Both the position numbers and the translations under genes were made by a program. From contig NZ_JASJUU010000006.1 of assembly GCF_030125375.1 (NCBI RefSeq), positions 1 to 64,000 of the forward strand: 64,000 nt of DNA. Reading direction: 5' to 3'. This stretch comes from Pseudoalteromonas umbrosa. GTDB lineage: Bacteria > Pseudomonadota > Gammaproteobacteria > Enterobacterales > Alteromonadaceae. Shown here in pieces: positions 53,005-62,206 of the stretch (the stretch's first letter is position 1; every line of letters begins with the position of its first letter). Under the pieces are notes generated by a model, which searched no databases, was not told the DNA's origin, and saw only the letters and a list, made by a program, of their open reading frames with translations.

Positions 53005-53010
53005 TATAAT
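53005..53010 (+). promoter_or_regulatory. Candidate -10 box of purL
   Basis: TATAAT lies 46 bp before the purL start codon. No good -35 sits at 16-18 bp and I see no PurR operator. Confidence 0.4.
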
Positions 53011-53056
53011 AGCGGCCCAAAATATCGTTCAATCCTTAACCCCGGATGAAATATCT

Positions 53057-56000
53057 ATGTTAATCCTACGTGGTGCACCTGCACTTTCTGATTTTAAAGT
53101 CCAAAAGATCCTTAAAAGCTGCGCGGATGCAGAGTTACCTGTTACAGGCGTATATGCTGAATTTATGCATTTTGCTGATGTAACAGCTGACCTTTCAGAG
53201 ACAGAACTCGACAAGCTAAGCAAGTTATTAAAGTATGGGCCTACCGCCGTCGAGCACAAGCCTGAGGGAACACTTATTTTAGTGACGCCTCGCATTGGAA
53301 CTATTTCTCCATGGGCTTCAAAAGCAACTGACATCGCGAACAACTGTGGTCTAGATAAGGTTCACCGTGTTGAGCGTGGTATCGCTTACTATGTTGAGGG
53401 CGCACTAAGCGCAGAGCAATTAGCGGATGTGGCTAAGTTACTTCATGATCGCATGACAGAGTCTGTACATAGCAACTTAGAGGACGCAGGGCAGTTATTT
53501 CGCGTTGAAGAACCGCGCCCAATGTCATCTGTTGACATTCTTGGCGGTGGCCGTGAAGCACTTGCAACAGCAAACGTTGAGCAAGGCTTTGCATTAGCGG
53601 ACGACGAAATTGACTATCTAGTAGAAAACTTTACAAAACTAGGTCGTAACCCGAACGACATCGAGCTATTCATGTTTGCACAGGCAAACTCAGAGCACTG
53701 TCGTCATAAGATTTTTAACGCCGATTGGACAATCGACGGTGAAGAGCAGCCTAAGTCGCTGTTCAAAATGATCAAGAATACTTACGAGACGCACCCTGAA
53801 AACGTACTGTCTGCTTATAAAGATAACGCAGCGGTAATGAAGGGTTCTAAAGCGGGTCGTTTCTTCCCAAATAAAGAAGGCGAGTACAGCTACAATCAAG
53901 AAAACATTGAAATCTTGATGAAGGTTGAAACCCACAACCACCCAACTGCGATTGCCCCATTCTCTGGTGCATCTACTGGTTCTGGTGGTGAAATTCGTGA
54001 CGAAGGTGCAACAGGCCGTGGTTCTAAACCAAAAGCAGGTCTTGTTGGTTTTACTGTATCTAACCTTCGCATTCCAGGTTTTGAGCAGCCGTGGGAAACA
54101 AACTTCGGCAAGCCTGGTCGCATCGTTGATGCACTTGATATTATGATTGACGGCCCACTAGGTGGTGCTGCGTTCAACAACGAATTTGGTCGTCCTAACC
54201 TACTTGGTTACTTCCGTACTTACGAAGAAAAAGTAAACAGTCACAACGGCTTCGAGGTACGTGGTTACCACAAGCCAATCATGCTTGCTGGTGGTCTTGG
54301 TAACATTCGTACTGAGCATGTTCAAAAAGGTGAAATTCCAGTAGGCGCTAAACTAGTCGCTTTAGGTGGACCTGCGATGAACATTGGTCTGGGTGGTGGT
54401 GCTGCATCATCAATGGCTTCTGGTCAGTCAAATGAAGACTTAGACTTTGCTTCTGTACAGCGTGAAAACCCAGAAATGGAGCGTCGTTGTCAGGAAGTTA
54501 TCGACAAATGTTGGCAGCTAGGTGACGAAAACCCTATCGCGTTTATCCACGATGTGGGCGCGGGCGGTCTTTCAAACGCATTCCCTGAGCTTGTAGATGA
54601 CGGTGGCCGTGGTGGTAAATTCCAACTACGTAATATCCCGAACGATGAGCCGGGCATGGCACCACACGAAATCTGGTGTAATGAATCACAAGAACGTTAT
54701 GTACTTGCTGTAGCAGCAGAAGACTTTGCACGTTTTGAAGAGATCTGTAAGCGCGAGCGCGCACAGTACGCAGTGATCGGTGAAGCAACAGAAGAGCGTC
54801 ACCTAACGGTTGCTGATAGCCATTTCGATAATAACCCTGTCGATCTTCCGCTTGAAGTACTGCTTGGTAAAGCGCCTAAAATGCACCGTGACGTAGAGTC
54901 AAAGCAAGTTGAAGGTGAAGCACTTAAAACAGAGAGCATCGACGTAGAGGAAGCAGCGAAGCGTCTACTTCGTTTACCGACAATTGCAGAGAAAACATTC
55001 CTTATCACGATTGGTGACCGCACGGTAACGGGCTTAGTAGCGCGTGACCAAATGGTTGGTCCTTGGCAGGTACCTGTAGCAAACTGTGCAGTTACAGCTG
55101 CTGCATTTGACACTTACCACGGTGAAGCCATGTCAATGGGTGAGCGCACACCTGCAGCACTTCTAAACTACGGTGCTTCAGCACGTTTAGCAGTAGCTGA
55201 AGCGTTAACGAACATTGCTGGCGCAAACATTGGTGGTCTTGAGAATATTAAGCTATCTGCAAACTGGATGGCAGCAGCGGGTCACCCGGGTGAAGACGCA
55301 GGTCTTTACGAAGCAGTAAAAGCTGTAGGTGAAGAGTTATGTCCAGCACTTGGTCTAACTATCCCAGTTGGTAAAGACTCAATGTCGATGAAGACTAAAT
55401 GGGAAGAGAATGGTGAAAACAAAGAAGTTACAGCGCCTCTTTCTCTAGTTATCACTGCATTTGGTCGTGTTGAAGACATTCGTAAAACAGTCACGCCTCA
55501 GCTTCGTACTGATAAAGGTGACTCAAGCCTAATCCTAGTTGATTTAGGTGCCGGTCAAAACCGCATGGGTGCATCAAGTCTTGCACAGGTTTACAAGCAA
55601 CTAGGTGACAAGACCCCTGACGTTGATAGCCCAGAGCTATTAAAAGGCTTCTACAACGCGATGCAAGCACTTGTCGCTGACGAGAAGCTACTTGCTTACC
55701 ACGACCGTTCTGACGGTGGTTTATTCACAACTGTCGCTGAAATGGCATTCGCAGGTCGCACCGGTGTAACGGTTAATCTTGATGGCCTAACAGGCTCTGA
55801 CATCGAAGCGCTTTACAACGAAGAGCTCGGTGCAGTGATTCAGGTTCGCAACGACGACTTGGCAGCTGTTGAAGCTGTGTTGGCTGATAACGGCCTTACT
55901 TCAATCAGCCACACTATCGGTGCACTAAACACTGAAGATAAAGTTATTTTCAACCGTGGCGGCGAAGTTGTACTTGCAAATACACGTACTGAACTACGTA

Positions 56001-56941
56001 CTATTTGGGCTGAAACGACTTACAAGATGCAAGCACTTCGTGATAACCCTGAGTGTGCTAAGCAAGAATTTGATGCGAAATTTGACGAAAAAGATCCTGG
56101 TCTTAACGTAAAATTGAGCTTCGATCTTAACGAAGACGTTGCAGCACCTTACATTGCAACAGGTGCTAAGCCTAAGATGGCAATCCTTCGTGAGCAAGGT
56201 GTTAACTCACACGTTGAAATGGCAGCTGCATTTAACCGTGCAGGTTTTGCAGCAGTTGACGTACACATGAGTGACATCCTTGAAGGTCGCCTAACGCTAG
56301 AAGAGTTTAAAGGGCTCGTAGCATGTGGTGGTTTCTCTTACGGTGACGTACTAGGTGCTGGTGAAGGTTGGGCTAAGTCAATCTTATTCAATGACATGGC
56401 ACGCGACCAGTTCCAAACATTCTTTGAGCGTCAAGATACGTTCAGCTTAGGTGTGTGTAACGGTTGTCAGATGCTATCTACTCTGAAAGAGCTTATCCCT
56501 GGCACTGAACACTGGCCACGCTTTGTAACCAATAAGTCAGAGCGTTTTGAAGCACGCTTCAGTCTTGTTGAAGTACAAGAAAGCCCGTCAGTATTCTTCC
56601 AAGGCATGGCTGGTTCTCGCATGCCAATCGCAGTATCTCACGGTGAAGGTCACGCTGAGTTTGCAAACGACGCAGCAGTTAAGGCGGCACTAGAATCTGG
56701 CACAGTTGCAGTTCAGTACGTTGATAATTTTGGTAAGCCGACGACGCAATATCCGAATAACCCGAATGGTTCACCAGAAGGTATTACAGGTATTACATCA
56801 ACGGATGGTCGTGCAACAGTCATGATGCCACACCCAGAGCGTGTATTCCGTGCAGTGGCTAACTCTTGGCACCCAGATGAGTGGAAAGAGGACAGCCCAT
56901 GGATGCGCATGTTCCGTAACGCACGTAAAAACGTGGGTTAA
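53057..56941 (+). CDS. purL: Phosphoribosylformylglycinamidine synthase
   Basis: PurL uses ATP and glutamine to convert FGAR to FGAM, the fourth step of purine synthesis. It is the large single-chain type, 1294 residues (E. coli 1295). It has two AIRS-like ATP domains and a C-terminal glutaminase domain with nucleophile Cys1134 in GVCNGCQM and the histidine of MMPHPERVFR. The protein ends with an ordinary tail, HPDEWKEDSPWMRM then FRNARKNVG. The tail is copied twice downstream (57004 and 57158). Confidence 0.98.
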   Translation: MLILRGAPALSDFKVQKILKSCADAELPVTGVYAEFMHFADVTADLSETELDKLSKLLKYGPTAVEHKPEGTLILVTPRIGTISPWASKATDIANNCGLDKVHRVERGIAYYVEGALSAEQLADVAKLLHDRMTESVHSNLEDAGQLFRVEEPRPMSSVDILGGGREALATANVEQGFALADDEIDYLVENFTKLGRNPNDIELFMFAQANSEHCRHKIFNADWTIDGEEQPKSLFKMIKNTYETHPENVLSAYKDNAAVMKGSKAGRFFPNKEGEYSYNQENIEILMKVETHNHPTAIAPFSGASTGSGGEIRDEGATGRGSKPKAGLVGFTVSNLRIPGFEQPWETNFGKPGRIVDALDIMIDGPLGGAAFNNEFGRPNLLGYFRTYEEKVNSHNGFEVRGYHKPIMLAGGLGNIRTEHVQKGEIPVGAKLVALGGPAMNIGLGGGAASSMASGQSNEDLDFASVQRENPEMERRCQEVIDKCWQLGDENPIAFIHDVGAGGLSNAFPELVDDGGRGGKFQLRNIPNDEPGMAPHEIWCNESQERYVLAVAAEDFARFEEICKRERAQYAVIGEATEERHLTVADSHFDNNPVDLPLEVLLGKAPKMHRDVESKQVEGEALKTESIDVEEAAKRLLRLPTIAEKTFLITIGDRTVTGLVARDQMVGPWQVPVANCAVTAAAFDTYHGEAMSMGERTPAALLNYGASARLAVAEALTNIAGANIGGLENIKLSANWMAAAGHPGEDAGLYEAVKAVGEELCPALGLTIPVGKDSMSMKTKWEENGENKEVTAPLSLVITAFGRVEDIRKTVTPQLRTDKGDSSLILVDLGAGQNRMGASSLAQVYKQLGDKTPDVDSPELLKGFYNAMQALVADEKLLAYHDRSDGGLFTTVAEMAFAGRTGVTVNLDGLTGSDIEALYNEELGAVIQVRNDDLAAVEAVLADNGLTSISHTIGALNTEDKVIFNRGGEVVLANTRTELRTIWAETTYKMQALRDNPECAKQEFDAKFDEKDPGLNVKLSFDLNEDVAAPYIATGAKPKMAILREQGVNSHVEMAAAFNRAGFAAVDVHMSDILEGRLTLEEFKGLVACGGFSYGDVLGAGEGWAKSILFNDMARDQFQTFFERQDTFSLGVCNGCQMLSTLKELIPGTEHWPRFVTNKSERFEARFSLVEVQESPSVFFQGMAGSRMPIAVSHGEGHAEFANDAAVKAALESGTVAVQYVDNFGKPTTQYPNNPNGSPEGITGITSTDGRATVMMPHPERVFRAVANSWHPDEWKEDSPWMRMFRNARKNVG

Positions 56942-56958
56942 TTGAGAACTCTGTAGTA

Positions 56959-56991
56959 TGAAAAAAAGGTCACTTCGGTGACCTTTTTTAT
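56959..56991 (+). terminator. purL terminator
   Basis: AAAAAAAGGTCAC-TTCG-GTGACCTTTTTTA is a UUCG-capped hairpin with A/T tracts, 20 bp after the purL stop. Confidence 0.9.
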
Positions 56992-57003
56992 TGTTTTAAG
57001 AAA

Positions 57004-57096
57004 GCTAACTCTTGGCAGCGTTACCCACGACAAGAGTGGAAAGAGGACAGCCCATGGATGCGTATGTTCCGTAACGCACGTAAGAACGTGGGTTAA
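57004..57096 (+). pseudogene. purL 3'-end fragment, copy 2
   Basis: The segment reads in frame as ANSWQRYPRQEWKEDSPW followed by MRMFRNARKNVG and a stop. It is the purL tail with HPD replaced by QRYPRQ (+9 bp). There is no start codon or upstream coding sequence, so it is not a gene. Confidence 0.85.
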
Positions 57097-57112
57097 TTGA
57101 GAACTCTGTAGT

Positions 57113-57146
57113 ATGAAAAAAGGTCATTTCGGTGACCTTTTTTATT
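57113..57146 (+). terminator. purL-copy terminator 2
   Basis: AAAAAAGGTCAT-TTCG-GTGACCTTTTTT repeats the purL terminator with one changed base in the left arm, which leaves a G-U pair. Confidence 0.8.
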
Positions 57147-57157
57147 GTTTTAAGAAA

Positions 57158-57231
57158 GCTAACTCTTGGCAGCGTTACCTTTGATGAGAGTGGAACGATC
57201 ACAGCCCGTGGATGCGTATGTTCCGTAACGC
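57158..57231 (+). pseudogene. purL 3'-end fragment, copy 3 (decayed)
   Basis: It reads ANSWQRYL and then two stops in the purL frame, then EWNDHSPW and MRMFRNA. It is the same variant as copy 2 with further changes, and the purL homology stops near 57231. Confidence 0.8.
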
Positions 57232-57284
57232 ACTGGGCCTTAGCTTCAGGGCGAATGAGTCTGCACTGCCTCAACGAGCTTTAG

Positions 57285-57310
57285 AAATGGTCACTTCGGT
57301 GACTTTTTTA
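57285..57310 (+). terminator. purL-copy terminator 3
   Basis: ATGGTCAC-TTCG-GTGACTTTTTTA keeps the UUCG hairpin with a slightly shorter stem. Confidence 0.65.
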
Positions 57311-57523
57311 TTTTAAATAGTAGCCCCTTTTTAAGACTAGTATCGTTATAACTAGTACGTAGCTAAAGCGTGTACTAAACACATATATCAGAGCGCTGGG
57401 GTATATAGCTCTGTGCATAAAAATAATCATAAGTTGCCAACCTATGTGTATGGTGAGTTTGATTCAGTGTAAATTGGCAACACTTTAGAAACATTCGGAT
57501 TTATAACAATAAAGGAAGAAGTA

Positions 57524-58858
57524 ATGAAAAAGCTTTTATATACAACGCTAGCTGCTTCAATCACATTTGCGCTGTCAGCTTGTGGGGGGTCTTCTGGGGG
57601 AGACAGCAATAATCAAGTAAGTGGGCAAGCTCAACAAAATAATACAACCGTTGAAACACCAGTTAACAAAGTTGAAGCACAAAAAATTACTTTAAGAGCA
57701 GAATCTCAAGAGTGCTCGAATTATCAACCTAAGCAAGTTGATATTGTATTTCACGATGAGAATGGGGCATCTCTAGGGTCTGCAAAGACGAATTCGAATG
57801 GCGATTTTTCAGGAGAGCTGCCGGTAGGTACAAAGCACCTTTCTGTTATTGGTGAAGTGAGCGACAGTGCTGACGGTGAGTATAAATATATTCGGACAGA
57901 ATTAGATATTGAGCATAGAGAAAACTTAGGAACTTACTATTTTAAAACATCTACAGAATGTAGCTGTGAGATGTATCGTGTCGATGATTCGGCGCTAACC
58001 TTAACAAAAAATGGGTATTTTCTACTTTCGAATAGCACTTTGCCATCCAACGGTAACTTAGCCGTTTGTGATGGTAGTGACACATTATATTTAGCAGCGA
58101 TATCACGTGAGCATAATGATGCAAAAGCCGCAGTTATCTCGTTACCAACAAGCCCTCAAACAATAGTAATCTCTGATGCGGACTTCACTCATAATGGCGT
58201 AATCGTGGATAAACAAATCAGTGCCAGTGCGCAAATAATCGGTGCTTTTGGTGCTGCAACAGACGCATCTTCTTTGGTATTTAATCAAAGGCAAGCAACA
58301 GATGAAACGATGCCGCTGTATATTTTCCCTGATGCAGTTGAGCACAGTTACTACCACCAAGTAGAGTTCAATCAAACCACGACTGATACCGCTAGGTTCA
58401 AGGTGTGGAAATCGGCCAGAAGCAGAGCGAATACTGAGCATGAGTTTGGCGTGAATGAAATACCATTGTTATCTGATAGTTTGAATGATGAGGTAATGAG
58501 CGTTTCAGGCAGAGACAACGTGACTTATGACTTCAGTGCAATAAATGAGGACTTGGCCCGCGTCGAATTTAGATATAGCTATTTGGTCAGTGATAATACA
58601 GAGACTCGTTACGACTGGAAGATAAATGGTGGTATTAAGGGCACTATTCCGCAGCTCTCCTTTGGTGATGTATTTGCTCTGCCAGTAGAAGAGACTAAGT
58701 TAGAAGAGCTTGGTGCTTACATATATGGATATAAAGGCAATGTAAAAGACAGTGAAACATATGCCAAGTTGTTAGACTTTATTGCAAGGGGGGAATCTCG
58801 CCATAGAGCTGAATTTGGGGACTATATTTATGTTAGAGTATTAGTTGAACTTGACTAA
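57524..58858 (+). CDS. Unknown secreted lipoprotein
   Basis: This 444-residue protein has a lipoprotein signal peptide with lipobox LSAC (Cys20), followed by a Gly/Ser-rich tether (GGSSGGDSNN) and a Gln/Asn-rich linker. The N-terminal mature part (about 55-145) resembles a carboxypeptidase-regulatory-like beta sandwich, with the pattern GSAKTNSNGDFSGELPVG. The rest is not recognised. Two cysteine pairs (CSC at about 148-150) may form disulfides. It has AAGGAAG before the ATG. It lies between the purL copies and the ydbH operon and ends with its own terminator. Confidence 0.8.
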   Translation: MKKLLYTTLAASITFALSACGGSSGGDSNNQVSGQAQQNNTTVETPVNKVEAQKITLRAESQECSNYQPKQVDIVFHDENGASLGSAKTNSNGDFSGELPVGTKHLSVIGEVSDSADGEYKYIRTELDIEHRENLGTYYFKTSTECSCEMYRVDDSALTLTKNGYFLLSNSTLPSNGNLAVCDGSDTLYLAAISREHNDAKAAVISLPTSPQTIVISDADFTHNGVIVDKQISASAQIIGAFGAATDASSLVFNQRQATDETMPLYIFPDAVEHSYYHQVEFNQTTTDTARFKVWKSARSRANTEHEFGVNEIPLLSDSLNDEVMSVSGRDNVTYDFSAINEDLARVEFRYSYLVSDNTETRYDWKINGGIKGTIPQLSFGDVFALPVEETKLEELGAYIYGYKGNVKDSETYAKLLDFIARGESRHRAEFGDYIYVRVLVELD

Positions 58859-58863
58859 TGCCA

Positions 58864-58893
58864 CAAAAGGTCACTTTGGTGACCTTTTTGTTT
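58864..58893 (+). terminator. Lipoprotein gene terminator
   Basis: CAAAAGGTCAC-TTTG-GTGACCTTTTTG is nearly the same stem as the purL terminator. It ends the lipoprotein gene. Confidence 0.85.
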
Positions 58894-59071
58894 GTTTCTC
58901 AAAAAAATATGATGGCATTAATTATGGCTAACAAGCAGGCTGTTACATACTTGCAGCGATAACCTATCAGGTATTTTTGTTAATTTTACAACTTCTTACG
59001 CTCTTCTACATTACATTGTGAGCGTGATGGCTTAAACTCATTGTTTTGATGAAAAGTTAGTTTAGGAACGC

Positions 59072-61627
59072 ATGCGGCGCTTTTTAGTTTATGCAGGGAT
59101 AAGCTTTTGCTTATTGCTGATCTCTTTGTATATATTTCGGATGCCTTTGAGTCTTATGGTGGCGGATCACTACTTAACGCAAGAGCAGGGTGAGCTAACT
59201 TGTTTAGAATGGTCAATTGCAGGGTTTACCAAAGTCGACATCAGTAAAGCGTGCTTGTTACATACACAAGCAAATATCACGGCAAAAGAGGTAACGGTGA
59301 CACCAGATGCTCTTTTGGTAGAGCATTTGCAGATTGAGCATATTACTGAACCGTCTGCGCAACAATCAAAGCCATTGCAAAAGTTGTTGCTACCGCTGGT
59401 TGAAAACCGACCGTTGTTGACGATAAAAGATGTGAATATTAAGTCGCCGCAATTGCAGCAGCCGCTCTCTTTTTCTATCAATGAATCAGAACTCAATAGA
59501 TTTCGTATTGATGGTGATGTATCTGCACTCGTTGCCTTGTTGCCGGATCAAATTAGTGTTGAAACGGATTTATCTAGCCAAGGATTTAAGCCTTACTTAC
59601 CAACACAAATAAAGGCGTTATCCGGGCTATTATCTTTTACATTTGACGGTGTTGAAATTGATTCTAGGGCCAATTTACAAGCGAGTATTTTGGATGCCAG
59701 TCTGGCGGATTGCCATATGATGGCGGATATAAAGGGTGGTTTGGTGAGTCAGCTAAATTTAAACTTACTCTTAGCTAACGTCGATTTATCCAAGCTGCAG
59801 GTGAAAATAAATGGCAAGTCTTGCCGAAAGCTCACAGATTTCCAGCAGTCTTTACCCGCAGAGGTAGTGAGTACAGATTGGCAACTATTTATACCTGAGC
59901 CATTTACAGCGACGCTGGCGAAAGTGGAAATACCTTCGCTCAGCATCAAAGATCAAAATGGTGTGACTGATATAGCTTTAAAGAACCTACGACTTGCTGT
60001 GCCGAAAAAAAGTGCGTTGATAGATATTAACCTGAGTCATCAGAACCCTCAATTTGGCTGGTTAGAGATCCAAGCAAAGTTATCTGCCAAAGGCAATCAC
60101 GTATCAACAAGTGGAGATTGGTTGTTAAGTAGTGCTGCGTTAAATCTTGTGAATGAAGTAGCAATCGAAGATTTGGTTAGCCAAGGAGAGTTTACTTTGG
60201 TCGGCATGCTTGACCAAAATATCAATCTTGAGCTAGCAACTCAAACATCAATGGGTGAGCTAAAAAATACACAAGTGTTGCTGAACAATACAGAGCTGAA
60301 TTTAAGCACGCGTTTAAGTGCTGACTTGAGTATATTGGCAGCGGATCCGCTTCAGGCATTTGAAGTGGATGTGTTTGATACTCAAGTGAGCGTGGAACGA
60401 TACAGGTTTGAAGAGGCGCTTGGAAAGCATATTTGGTTGGAGAGTAAGCTTAATACTGATGAGTTAAAACACTTCAAAGGTCAACTTAATATGGACGTTG
60501 GCTCATTTAAAAGGGGTGAACTAAGAGGGAAAGATGTTTCACAGAGCATGACGTTTAAAGGTGAATTAGCGAATGTAGAAACGAGTATTCACTTTGATGG
60601 TGAAACCCATCTTGGGTTAGTTGCCACTCCTCAACTCTCTTTTCGAAATGCGGTTGTGACCTCTTCAGGGAACTTTAATGAGCAATTTAATTTAGACCAT
60701 GTCTTACACTTGGAAGAGCTTGAAGTATTGATAAAGCATAAAGTCGGGCCACAGCTAAACGAAGTTGATGTTTCGGTACCTGAACAAAGCTTTTTAACGC
60801 TACAGCCTATCATTCAACAATTTGATCCAAAGATACAGCTAAGTGAAGGGACAATTTCGGCCAATATCAGTGGGGATGTTTCAGAACAAAGCTACCATTT
60901 TGATATGACGTTAGAAGAAGGGGGGATCTTATACGATTCCCATTATTTAAGTGGTTTGAATATGCCAATCACCGGCATGATCAAGGGCCAACAGTTGGTC
61001 ATTGAAGAGTCACCGATAGGTATTCGAGAGATCCGCTCTGGGGCAGTGCTTGAGAACTTTCAAGCGAGTCTCTCATCTTATGATTCAAAGCCCATGTTGA
61101 GCAATATCAGTGCTTATATATTTGATGGTCAGCTAAGTGCTCAGCAGATCAGTTTATCCGAGGAAGATCAGAGTTTTCTGGTTGAAGCACAAGATTGGGA
61201 GTTGGCTGTAATAGCCCATGCAGCTAAAAACGCAGGTGTCGAACTCAGTGGGCGTGTTTATGGGCAACTGCCTGTAACTGTTGTTGATGGCGCGTTGGAA
61301 ATTCATGGCGGCAAGCTAAATAACATAGATGTTGGCTTATTGAGCATTGAGAATAATCAATCTGTGGAAGCGCTTAAGGCTCAGCAGCCAAGTTTGGAAA
61401 CGGCTTTTGGCATGTTAGAGCGGTTAAACATAGAGAAGCTAACCAGCGACGTGAATATGTCATCGGATGGATGGCTTGACTTGGCTGTACAAATTACGGG
61501 TGTGAACGAGCAGCAGGGGCAGCCAATTAATTTTAATTACACACACAAAGAGAATATTTTTCAGTTATTTAGGGCATTGCGATTGAGCGATGAAATCACC
61601 AAAGAAGTTGAAAAAGCATTAAACTAA
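59072..61627 (+). CDS. ydbH: YdbH family AsmA-like protein
   Basis: YdbH is an AsmA-like protein with one N-terminal membrane anchor (about 5-22) and a long beta-rich periplasmic part. E. coli YdbH and YnbE form a bridge between inner and outer membrane thought to carry phospholipids, working alongside TamB and YhdP. This copy has 851 residues (E. coli 879). The C-terminal domain, about 620-851, is the most typical part. It is the first gene of a ydbH-ynbE-ydbL unit, with gaps of 15 and 11 bp. Confidence 0.88.
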   Translation: MRRFLVYAGISFCLLLISLYIFRMPLSLMVADHYLTQEQGELTCLEWSIAGFTKVDISKACLLHTQANITAKEVTVTPDALLVEHLQIEHITEPSAQQSKPLQKLLLPLVENRPLLTIKDVNIKSPQLQQPLSFSINESELNRFRIDGDVSALVALLPDQISVETDLSSQGFKPYLPTQIKALSGLLSFTFDGVEIDSRANLQASILDASLADCHMMADIKGGLVSQLNLNLLLANVDLSKLQVKINGKSCRKLTDFQQSLPAEVVSTDWQLFIPEPFTATLAKVEIPSLSIKDQNGVTDIALKNLRLAVPKKSALIDINLSHQNPQFGWLEIQAKLSAKGNHVSTSGDWLLSSAALNLVNEVAIEDLVSQGEFTLVGMLDQNINLELATQTSMGELKNTQVLLNNTELNLSTRLSADLSILAADPLQAFEVDVFDTQVSVERYRFEEALGKHIWLESKLNTDELKHFKGQLNMDVGSFKRGELRGKDVSQSMTFKGELANVETSIHFDGETHLGLVATPQLSFRNAVVTSSGNFNEQFNLDHVLHLEELEVLIKHKVGPQLNEVDVSVPEQSFLTLQPIIQQFDPKIQLSEGTISANISGDVSEQSYHFDMTLEEGGILYDSHYLSGLNMPITGMIKGQQLVIEESPIGIREIRSGAVLENFQASLSSYDSKPMLSNISAYIFDGQLSAQQISLSEEDQSFLVEAQDWELAVIAHAAKNAGVELSGRVYGQLPVTVVDGALEIHGGKLNNIDVGLLSIENNQSVEALKAQQPSLETAFGMLERLNIEKLTSDVNMSSDGWLDLAVQITGVNEQQGQPINFNYTHKENIFQLFRALRLSDEITKEVEKALN

Positions 61628-61642
61628 TAGGAGCAAGAAAGC

Positions 61643-61822
61643 ATGAAATGGATGCTAACTTTGATGCTGGTCTTGGTTACTTCAGCCTGTACTCATAAAG
61701 TTCAGGTAGAGACAAAAGAGCCAATTACCATCAATTTAAATGTAAAAGTTGACCACGAAATCCGTGTTAAAGTAGACAAAGAACTAGACGACTTGTTTAG
61801 TGACGACAGTGAATTATTCTAA
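61643..61822 (+). CDS. ynbE: YnbE-like outer-membrane lipoprotein
   Basis: This is a 59-residue lipoprotein that is just too short for many gene finders. It has a signal peptide with lipobox TSAC (Cys16), then a stretch of beta-prone, alternating charged residues (KVQVETKEPITINLNVKVDH). AGGAGCAAG precedes the ATG at 61643. In E. coli, YnbE (61 residues) forms an outer-membrane beta-strand stack on the end of YdbH. Its place between ydbH and ydbL supports the call. Confidence 0.88.
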   Translation: MKWMLTLMLVLVTSACTHKVQVETKEPITINLNVKVDHEIRVKVDKELDDLFSDDSELF

Positions 61823-61833
61823 GGAGTGAGAAC

Positions 61834-62154
61834 ATGAAAGCAAAAATTATACTGACTACCATCGCAGCGGCATGTATGAGCTTTTCGGTGATGGCTTTGA
61901 CGATTAATGAAGCTAAATCACAAGGCATGGTCGGTGAAACCTCAGCAGGCTATTTAGGCGTTATTAAGGGATCAGGTGATGTGAAGAAACTGGTCGCTGA
62001 TATTAATAAAAAACGCAAAGCAAAGTATCAGCAGTTGGCAAAGAAAAACGGTATTAGTTTGTCACAAGTGGAAAAGCTTGCAGCAGAAAAAACCTATAAG
62101 AAGACCTCTTCTGGGCATTTCATTCAAGTAAATGGCAAGTGGGTGAAAAAATAA
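61834..62154 (+). CDS. ydbL: YdbL family periplasmic protein
   Basis: YdbL is a small DUF1318 protein that controls YnbE assembly in E. coli. It has 106 residues (E. coli 108), with a signal peptide (about 1-21, ending VMA) and the conserved LTINEAKSQGMVGE start and GYLG motif. It is the last gene of the ydbH-ynbE-ydbL unit, 11 bp after ynbE with AAGGAGTGAG as ribosome site. Confidence 0.92.
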   Translation: MKAKIILTTIAAACMSFSVMALTINEAKSQGMVGETSAGYLGVIKGSGDVKKLVADINKKRKAKYQQLAKKNGISLSQVEKLAAEKTYKKTSSGHFIQVNGKWVKK

Positions 62155-62166
62155 AGCCACTCTGCA

Positions 62167-62193
62167 ATAACTGCGCTGAATAAGCGCAGTTAT
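62167..62193. terminator. Hairpin after ydbL
   Basis: ATAACTGCGCT-GAATA-AGCGCAGTTAT is a perfect 11-bp stem between convergent ydbL and the DUF1415 gene. The tail is CATATTT, only moderately T-rich, so it is a likely shared terminator of moderate strength. Confidence 0.65.
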
Positions 62194-62206
62194 CATATTT
62201 GACGCC

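Larger units (their letters stand above)
56858..57308 (+). repeat. Three tandem copies of purL 3' end with terminator
   Basis: Copy 1 (from 56858, GCTAACTCTTGGC) is the real purL end plus terminator. Copy 2 starts at 57004 and copy 3 at 57158, with spacings of 146 and 154 bp. Copies 2 and 3 share CAGCGTTAC in place of CACCCAGAT, so they are closer to each other than to copy 1. Copy 3 diverges at about 57232 from the purL sequence but still ends in a terminator like hairpin. The 582-bp gap between 56942 and 57523 holds these copies and no supported gene. Confidence 0.9.

Noticed and set aside
52909..53056. PurR operator or purine riboswitch before purL
   Set aside because: I see no ACGCAAACGTTTGCGT-like site and no conserved riboswitch core in the 148 bp.
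57005..57274. 89-residue minus-strand frame across the purL copies
   Set aside because: It arises from the repeated purL tail read backwards and has no ribosome site or family resemblance.
56858..57308. Tandem repeats as a CRISPR array
   Set aside because: There are only three long units of about 150 bp with gene and terminator content, no short repeats and unique spacers, and no cas genes.
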